Source: Parelaphostrongylus tenuis
Taxonomy: Eukaryota; Nematoda; Chromadorea; Rhabditida; Metastrongylidae
Assembly (NCBI GenBank): GCA_019055375.1
Contig: JAHQIW010000507.1
Coordinates: 62,001 to 126,000, forward strand
Length of the DNA stretch: 64,000 nucleotides
Direction of reading: 5' to 3'
Position 1 is the first letter of the stretch. The number at the start of each line of letters is the position of its first letter. Positions 56,481 to 64,000 of the stretch are shown here, piece after piece. The position numbers and the translations under genes are program-made. The notes beneath the pieces were generated by a model, which worked only from the letters and a program-made list of their open reading frames with translations, was not told the DNA's origin and made no database searches.

Positions 56481-57495
56481 TATCGGAATGCACAATAAGA
56501 ATTGAAAATTCGCTCATTTCCTTACAAGGATGTAATAGTACAGCTGAAAGATGAAGGATTTCGAGAGAAGTAGTCGCACTTCATATCAAAAAACCTTGTA
56601 GAAGGTTCATTCACGATATTTTATTTTTCATGTAACGAAAAGATACCTCTGACTTATAAAATATATCTATAATTACCAACAAACCACCTATGAGGTCCAA
56701 GCGGCGGCGTAAAATTTTAGGTATCATATTTGATCTATTTTCGCTCTTACGGCGTGCTGTGATAATCCTTGAAGAAAACCATTTACATCATCAAAATTTC
56801 CGAAATCTGCACTATCTAATAACCTGTAAAACTTTCATGAGGAGCCATTTCGAAGCCCCAGCCAAGAAAAGAAGCAAATTGAGTGTGGAACATAATTTTA
56901 TTTTTGCTTTTACAACGTAACAAAAGTTAGTTTCAATAATTAGGATATCATTGACATCGGAGTGACTTAAGCTTTCGAATGATTGTTGAATGTCTAAATC
57001 ACAATCTCTACAGGATATCCCGATTTAAGTATTTAAGATTTGATCAAAATATTTGAGATTGATTTAAGTAAAGATCGACATTTGCGTCCAGATGCCTAAC
57101 AGCTTACAAATAGTCTTTTATATAACCCGTCTTCACGATTAGGTAAGAATCCCATCTTGTATTGGATTCGTTCCCTCATACCAATCCTCCACAAAGGTAA
57201 GACTTCGTTATAAACAGAGGGTCAAGAACATTTACCATGTTGTCCCGACTACCCTTTGAAAATTTTGCCTTTTCAATGAATGTCCTAGAACGCTGTTTGA
57301 GTCAAGTTCCCTTGCATTTGGGAGATAACCGAGGTTAGGCGTTCCCATGCGATTGAAACAGAGGATTGAGGGAGGGTATCGCAACAGCACTCTGCCCTCT
57401 GGTAAACTGAACCCGTAATCACCCCGCTATTTCCACTTCTCGAGTGAATTAAAGGCTCAAAAACCAACAGTACTGTGACTGAAAACTCATTTTTT

Positions 57496-57497
<2 letters not shown>

Positions 57498-57526
<29 letters not shown>
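57498..57526. repeat. (AT)n microsatellite
   Basis: About 14 uninterrupted AT units; length likely variable. The region 56690-57010 before it contains a diverged R3 arm (CTTTCGAATGATTGTTGAA near 56972). Confidence 0.9.
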
Positions 57527-57527
<1 letters not shown>

Positions 57528-57605
57528 CTTTGATCAGAGGTTTTCGTCACCACAAAGAGAAAATCTTTACACATAATAAATTTCTGCTCAATAATAACTC
57601 GTTTA

Positions 57606-57739
57606 GGCGTTTACACAAATCCTTATCATCTATGAAAAGAGGTCATTCAGTTAGTCAAGTAGGTAAGCGATGTGTACTGAAATCCGTTCATCATACTCGA
57701 AGTCGGAAAACACGCAAACCTTTTTGTTCTTTTTCTAGG
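57606..57739 (+). CDS. Candidate short terminal exons
   Basis: Exon 57606-57660 (CTCGTTTAG acceptor; GTAG|GTAAGC donor) reads RLHKSLSSMKRGHSVSQV. The TTCTTTTTCTAG acceptor 72 bases on gives a Gly codon and an immediate TGA. A continuous unspliced frame runs to 57835 instead. Basic and Ser-rich; no family recognised. Confidence 0.25.
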
Positions 57740-58299
57740 TTGAGTAATCATTTTCACTCTATGGCCTCGCTTACTTCCAAAATAGCGAAGAATACAAGAA
57801 AAAACTTCAATAACAAGTTTGTGCTACATCAGTGAGATCATAGGCGGTCACTGAGTCAATGTGAACAATGCAGCATTCCCTTGTAGGGTTTAACATGAGT
57901 TTGAAGACTGGAGTTGCTCAAATCGAATGAAAATTCATTTAGACTGAAAAGTTGGCTTTGTGAATCCACCATTACTATGGCCAGCTTCAAATGCTAACGG
58001 GTGAGCTACTTTCGAAATGATGATTGAAATCTTACCAAGGAGAGTGAATTGCATAATTTATTAAATGAGACATAGGTTTTTATTTTGGCAATTGACAAAA
58101 CGGGCTCTTGTCCACCTAGAGTAATACTCATACACATTTGCTTCAACACTTTATTTCATCCGCCTCACAATTTTTTTTGCTTTGAAGTTCCCAGTCCTTT
58201 TAGCATTCGAGTCGTTTTTTATATTCTTTCTAAAAAGTGGAAACTAGTTCAACTGTCTCCTTGCAATCTCGACGATAGCCTTTTCACGACGCTCCACAA

Positions 58300-58395
58300 C
58301 GCGCTCGTTGCTGACTGCCTGAGAGTGCTGGAAGTTGGGTACCTGTTACTCTCGCGCCGCGACGAGAATCACAACCACTGGGCCACGGCTGTCCA
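58300..58395 (-). repeat. tRNA-like SINE head (minus strand)
   Basis: Minus-strand CGTGGCCCAGTGGTTGTGA and a degenerate distal box within about 60 bases. It lies inside a 164-codon plus-strand frame, which is thereby discredited as a gene. Confidence 0.45.
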
Positions 58396-58486
58396 ATCAT
58401 CGAATTACAAGAAATGGTATCCGCCATGCACCTCTCCTCCACCCTCTGGAATAATCAAATATTCATGCTCGCAAGTTAACTTAACC

Positions 58487-58785
58487 CTGCCTTCTCTGCT
58501 GCACTGTGGAGAAACGGCCTTTCCAAAAAAATTTACATCGTTGAAATTTTTTGAACTTAGGCCATCGAATGATCACTAATAGCCTAGCGAAAGAGCTCTG
58601 TCTTGCGAGAAGAATGCGTGTGTGAAATACAAATGTTCCCCCTCCGTTAAAGCGATATGAAAAGAATTTTCCAAAAAACCGGTTACGTACGGGGCTAGCC
58701 AAAGATTTAGTTTGCGGATTGTTACTAACACTTCGTGAAAATTTTTTGTCGAAAAGGATTGGTTTTTGATTTCATGTCATGTAGC
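58487..58785. repeat. R3 element, right arm only
   Basis: Carries ATCGAATGATCACTAATAG, AAGAGCTCTGTCTTGCGAG and GTGTGTGAAATACAAATG, followed by the family's TCATGTCATGTAG-like end. No matching left arm is adjacent, so it is a solo arm. Confidence 0.55.
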
Positions 58786-58786
58786 G

Positions 58787-59158
58787 GAAAGAACCAATTA
58801 TCCCGACGAATATCTTTTCAAAAATGATGATGAACATTGGATGCGATTCTACGTAGAGGCTTTTCCATGCACCTTCATTGGCCACGCATTCACTTCAACA
58901 GTAATTCTCTCACCCGAAAAGTGGGAAATTGAATGTCTAATTATTAAAAAACCTTTTCATGGGCGACGCTGGCCACAGCATCTGCTTTGGATAAGTTACC
59001 AACTGTTTACAAGAAGTTTGTGAAAGCACCGGTTGAATTCGGCGCCCATTATAAGTTATGAGTTCGCCAGTCACGAGAGTGTTGATCGATTCACAAGGAC
59101 TTGCACATTGTAGGTCCCATATAAGCCGGTGCGTGTGAACAAGATGGTTGATGTCCAT
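58787..59158. CDS. Coding-like block, strand unresolved
   Basis: Plus strand: open from 58787 to 59023 (TNYPDEYLFKNDDEHWMRFY, then VILSPEKWEIECL), beginning right at the end of the R3 arm. Minus strand: an ATG-led 73-codon frame 58937-59158 (MDINHLVHTHRLIWDLQC, then INTLVTGELITYNGRRIQPV) with a GTAACT donor after KQL. Both look protein-like and overlap by about 90 bases, so they could be two short exons on opposite strands or one real frame and one shadow. Confidence 0.25.
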
Positions 59159-59597
59159 TTCAGTTTAGTAGGATCTAGAATATTTTCTGAAGAACACTTT
59201 AAGTATTGAGAGAAAACCTAAAGCACATCAAATTGTGAAGAGTGGGATCGATAAGTATTCATACACTTCAAACTTTAGAAAATCCTTTTTTGAAAAAGCT
59301 CCGGCAATTTGACCAACGATTAGTTGCCATTTGATTTCAAATACTATGATAAATCATGGTTAGCGTATGGATTGTGAGGACATGAATATACCGAAATAAA
59401 ATCAGCATTGAGCTACAAAATCCTTCCGAATGCCGACAGCAACGGATTCCCGTGATGGGCCGTAGTAGCACATGCTAGTAGCACACATTTCCCTCATATC
59501 CACAGAACGATCGAGTAAAGTTTCATTTACAGTCCAACCATTTGCACAACTCTCAACTCTTCTAATTTTCGAAAATGAATTTTATTCTCAATAATAT

Positions 59598-59692
59598 TAA
59601 GTGAGGTGCAAAACTTTGAACATCGAACGATGTTTGAACCCACATTCCAACCTTTCCGGGGTGCGTGCTAGCCATTGCACTACCGGCACTTC
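59598..59692 (-). repeat. tRNA-like SINE head (minus strand)
   Basis: GTGCAATGGCTAGCACGC and GTGGGTTCAAACATCG on the minus strand, then CAAAGTTTTGCACCTCAC, matching 50262-50350. The stretch 59700-60340 shows no gene. Confidence 0.55.
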
Positions 59693-60345
59693 GTCCTGCA
59701 CTTTGTTCGGCTCATAAATTTATTTTTGTTGTCTAAAAACCCCATGGGTTTGTATCTGGCGAGAAATTGCTCATATTCCATCAAGGAGGTCATAAAAGTG
59801 GCGGCGTGGAAATGTGCTGAGTTCCGACGGGATCCATTTCGAGATTTCTTATGTAGTCGAAAGGAAAATCAATGTTTATTATTTTCACTTTTTTGATCAA
59901 TAATTCGTTGAACGTCATACAATTGTCAATTACATTTGGCACTGATAGCTCACATAACAGAATGAATGAAATTGTCTAAACAGTCAGTACGACAAGTAGA
60001 ATATACGGCAGTACTCAGAGCCCTATATATAGATATAATTTTTTTTCTAACAGTACAGAAATACATATATAACCCGAGGGTTTTTGTTATAAATAGGATT
60101 ATGCGAGAAATTTGTCACTTGTCAAAAATTTTCTTTCTATGCGCGCATGTCGTTTATTCTCTTCCTTCCTTTTTTCATTCCCCTCTATCACTCTCCAAAT
60201 AACCTATGAGATAACAATTTAAAACACTGCGGATACGAAGTACCTGGCCAAATGACAGAGAAAAAACTTACAAACTGCTTCCGATATTGAGTAACTGAGA
60301 CAAATAAAAAGATTAGGGAAACTATGGATGGGATATCATGGGTTA

Positions 60346-63300
60346 CTAATAGACTGTTGTTCGTCCGTTTCCTTCGTGTTTTATCTTCAAATTATCGAAC
60401 GCATCGTAATCCACTGGTGGTGTGTCCGGTCGAGAGACCTACGATATGAAATATTTTTTGTAGAAATTCAAAATTCAAAGATACCAAAATAACGTATGGA
60501 ATAAAAATCTATTCCTTTGAAATCTTTTGTAAGGACTTTTTCCTAAACTAGTTATATTAGCTTTGTTTAAAGAGACTATTTATCAATAAAACAAAAAAAA
60601 AAGGTTCAGTCAGAGGACGATATGGAGGTGACGGCACAGTTGGCGACAACGAGACTTGCTGTAAATCCCCAGTGAGCTCGCTATCAGTTCAGAGAACCTT
60701 CAGCAGGTTTGGTCAGATAAGCGCATTGGCATCAAACCAGGTTGAGTCGACAGCTTTTTTTATTCCTTTTTATGTATATAAAACCTATATTTCTTCAATA
60801 TAAATAACCTCTAGCAATAGCATGATGTTCCTATATTTGCTTATGAAGACTGAGTTGTACACAAGAAATCGTCTTCAGGTGTAAAGTTCTTTTTGTTATT
60901 TCAACGCAGTGATAAGTGCCTGCTACTCTATGAAGTCGTGATTTTTTTTTACCGAAAAACTCTAGCAGCAAATTTTCATTTTTAGAGGGAATTCGGGTTT
61001 GCTTGCGTGAGGCTCAAGATCGAGTCGAAGGCAGTGCATATACTGCAGAGCTCTTCTAACCAGTAAACACGTTTTAAATTCTGTTAACACAACTTATGGC
61101 ACATTTGACCTCCACGATGATGAACAACCGGAACATTAAAGATAATTGACGCTTTTTCGCATGTATTTGCAAATAAATAGTCCACTTGCAATTGATTGAG
61201 TGCAATAACACATATCAAAGAAAGGCGCTTGAATAGCGACAAGCAATCTTAACCCTCGTTTTGCTTTTGGAAAAGGTTTTTCCATTCTACTGGATGTAAC
61301 TCCGGCTTATCACGGCAAGAAGGTTTTCGTAGGTGGCGGAATGCGATGTAAGCAAAGCTGAATGACTTTTCATTATTTGTGATCGAAAAGAGACACGGTC
61401 AGGTAAATAGCTACAGTCAACTATACATCCTAAAACAGCAAAAAAAAAACTTTTGCTAAATAGTCGAATTCAGCCAAATAAAAACAATGTTAGAAGCCCT
61501 ATGTAAAAGCTTGGACCGTCAAAGTTGTCTCCGAGATAAATAAGGCATAAAGCTTTCGGAGTTCATCAATCACTAATAGATGCGTCTTATCAAGCATTGT
61601 TGAGAAAATGCATATTTGACCTAAACATCACTTCAGTGGGCTTGCGGATACATATCAAGCTGCTGCTATTCCTTCTAATCAGTTACAATTCGTCAATCCA
61701 GGAAGTTTGCGGGAATTGGTATTCTAAGACCACTGAGCCAAGGAGTCACCGCGTATCTACTGCTAGATTCCTCCAACCCTTTGCGGACGGCAGCATGATC
61801 GAAATCGCCAGATACGCGCGATTTTTGTTCTTCAACAAAGATTTTTTCTTTGTTTGGGGAACTACTTTGAAATTTTTGTACTACTTTCATAGAACATAAT
61901 CTGATCTACAAGTATGTACACTTTTATGCATATGTAACCCCTATGTGCAAAGAAAACTTCTAATGTTTAATGTAATTTTTTTTGTGCTCTCACAGTGAGC
62001 TATGAAAACCTTTTCGTGAAACAGTTTGGAGCTCGAATTCGCTGAGATATGGGCTATCCAGTGAGCTCAGTGAAGCCCAATAAAAGCGATCCACAGACTT
62101 TAGCTGAGCGAATAAGGCAAACCGAGTGTGAAACATGATTCCGTTTTTGCTGTTACAGCGTACTACAAAGGCTTCCTTGGATATTAAGCAAAGTGTCGGA
62201 AACTTCGATATTTAAGCATTAGAATGATTGTTTGAGATCTAGATATAAAGAATTGTACAGAGAAAAAAAGACTTCTGGAAATATGAGGATCAAAATGACC
62301 CTCATCGTCCGCAAAAAATTAGCTGCTGTTCCAAATGCGCCCCAAACTAACAAAATTGAAACTAATCATATCGTGTAATATATCTCACATTTGCCTCCAC
62401 TGTTTGCGTCGCAATCTCCGGACTACCGTTCCTGTTGAGTGTTGTGTTAGTCGTCTCCTTTGCGGCGTTTGCCCTATACATTAGAATTTCAGAAAAAAAT
62501 GAAAATTGATTCAACCGGTTTCACATTCAACGATGAACAGCGAAAATGATCATAGTTACATACTTTAATGTTCCTCCAAACGCTTTTTCATTCATGTGGG
62601 GCTTTCTATAGATTCCAGCCTCGTACTGTTCCCACACTGATGACGAGTTCTCTTGTCGTGCGGAATTCGAACTGCTTGCATCCTTGAGTGAAATGCTTTT
62701 CAATCATCTATCGATCGCCATAAACATTCAGAAAATTCTGTCAAACTTTTAATGCGAATTTGTCATTTAATAAACAAGAATTTCGCGATCGAAATTCCTT
62801 GCTTGAATTTTTTATCGTATAATTCGTCAAAAATATCCATCCATAGGGTAAAACAGCTAGTTTCGCATCAATACAATTAAGCATGATGTCGTTTGTCAAG
62901 TTGCCGTGAGAACAGTCCCATTTAATCCTTTTTATTTCTACCAAAAACCAAAATTTATTTCAAAATCTCTACCTTTTTTGTCTTTCTCTTGCAGGTGTCG
63001 TAATAAGACTCATAATGATCACTTGTGTAGTTTGCTGGTTGATACGAAGCTTCTGGTGGCCCCATGTGAGATCCTGGCATGTAGACTGGTTTCTTCGTAG
63101 GCTGCTCGTCTAGGAATGGTGCCATAGATGGACTCAGGACTAGTGATAATTGGTCCTTCTCCAGGACTTGACGGACGGTAAGGTGAGCCCATGAAGTGAG
63201 GTGGTGGCGGAGGCATGAAAAAGCCTCTAGGAGCAAACATTGGAGGTGGCATCATATGTGGAAATATGTGTGGAGGTGGCGGTGGCATTCTGACTCCTGG

Positions 63301-63578
63301 TGGTAACCGCATCGGAGGCGGCATCATGTGAGGTGGTGGAGGAGGTGGTGGATATGGTCCACGGAAAAAGTGCGGAGGTGGAGGCGGTGGATAGGGCATC
63401 ATCGGGTGCGGAGGTGGCATTGGCATAAAAGAGGCACGCATATACGGACCAATGTGTGGAGGTGGCATCATCCCAGGAAAATGTCCTCGAGGATGATTTT
63501 CCGAATAGGATAGGTCGGCTTCAGAACCTGCACGTCGAGGTTGCTCCGAAAAAGGAACAAGAGCTGAGCGAGTCGCAC
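60346..63578 (-). CDS. 3' part of a Pro/Met-rich protein gene
   Basis: Exon 63023-63578 (perfect TTTTTCTTTCAG acceptor) begins ATRSALVPFSEQPRR, then a Pro/Met/His/Phe-rich tract of about 100 residues (PHPMMPYPPPPPPHFF, RLPPGVRMPPPPPHIF), then SPESIYGTIPRRAAYEETS. It splices at CACAA|GTGATC in phase 2 to exon 62389-62473 (ANAAKETTNTTLNRNGSPE; donor GTGAGA). A candidate exon near 60603-60658 (TTTACAG acceptor) reads QVSLSPTVPSPPYRPLTEP. A last exon 60346-60436 reads TPPVDYDAFDNLKIKHEG and ends RTTVY with TAG. The join into the last exon is not phase-resolved. Poly-Pro runs suit SH3, WW or EVH1 binding; such tails occur in cytoskeletal and secretory-pathway scaffolds. Upstream exons lie above 63578. 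Confidence 0.6.
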
Positions 63579-64000
63579 CTGAAAGAAAAAGTTTCAGGAC
63601 AAATTTTTCTAGCTTCAAACCGTACTTCGGAATGACGGATTTGATACTGGATCTAAATAGCTTCAATATGGAACTATTCTTAGTAGGTTGTCATTTAGCT
63701 CAAATTCCAAGTTTCCCCTGCGTAGTTCCAAAGCTTAGAGTGCGCGTGTGCTTATATCATTTTTTGCTAAGTACGATTGCATGGTCAATGTATCCTTGAC
63801 TAGCCCTTCCGTGTGACACATTTCTGCATAATCATTGTTCTTTACGACAACGACATCAAATTAAGAGGTCTTTCGTCATGAAATTCTTGGTTTATACACA
63901 TTTCTGATTAGGCAGATGTCACAATAAATATTTGTCGAATTTACTGGCAACACAAATAACTTATGCGAGTTTGATCTCGTCCAGTATTATCGAATAATTA

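Noticed and set aside
58085..58579. 164-codon plus-strand open frame
   Set aside because: It runs through a minus-strand tRNA-like SINE head (58300-58395) and into the R3 arm, has no splice signals and no domain; chance read-through of repeats.
1..64000. CRISPR arrays, phage, plasmid or bacterial operons
   Set aside because: No regularly spaced repeats, Shine-Dalgarno-led gene strings or bacterial genes; introns and transposon types are those of a nematode nucleus.

Overview
The window looks like nuclear DNA of a nematode, most likely a strongylid (hookworm-like) worm. It is AT-rich. Its introns use short T-rich acceptors ending in TTTCAG, TTTTAG or TTTAAG, and exons are small. It carries an RTE-type non-LTR retrotransposon, mariner remnants and several tRNA-derived SINEs. 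There is no bacterial operon structure. The species assignment is inference; the RT, transposase and splice-site observations come directly from the sequence.

Layout. 1-2300: repeats only. 2367-8084 (+): a gene recognisable as the nematode gamma-synergin (EH-domain, AP-1 adaptor partner) homologue, with introns that hold two foldback elements and an RTE fragment carrying a 20-C tract. 8600-12680: SINE, a gene fragment and a large nested palindrome. 12685-14863 (-): 3' end of a charged helical protein. 15936-16462: two SINEs tail to tail. 17271-17919 (-): 3' end of an unrecognised gene. 19-28 kb: scattered candidate exons, MITEs and an internally deleted mariner with TA target duplication. 29-36.4 kb: interleaved candidate genes on both strands, the best being a seven-exon (+) gene ending at 36371. 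36.4-46 kb: palindromes, SINEs, a 738-bp foldback element, a mariner C-terminal relic and short terminal exons. 47.3-51.9 kb: the densest gene block, including a head-to-head pair (start codons 94 bp apart) and two small genes with complete phase-consistent models (71 and 197 aa). 54.85-56.48 kb (-): 5'-truncated RTE whose RT has lost its FADD active-site box. 60.3-63.6 kb (-): 3' end of a Pro/Met-rich gene.

Apart from gamma-synergin, the RTE and the mariners, I could not name the proteins. Gene models were built by hand from splice consensus, reading-frame continuity and exon phase. Where two models compete I say so. All five palindrome or MITE families and the SINEs are repeated within the window, so they are multicopy elements rather than single-locus structures.
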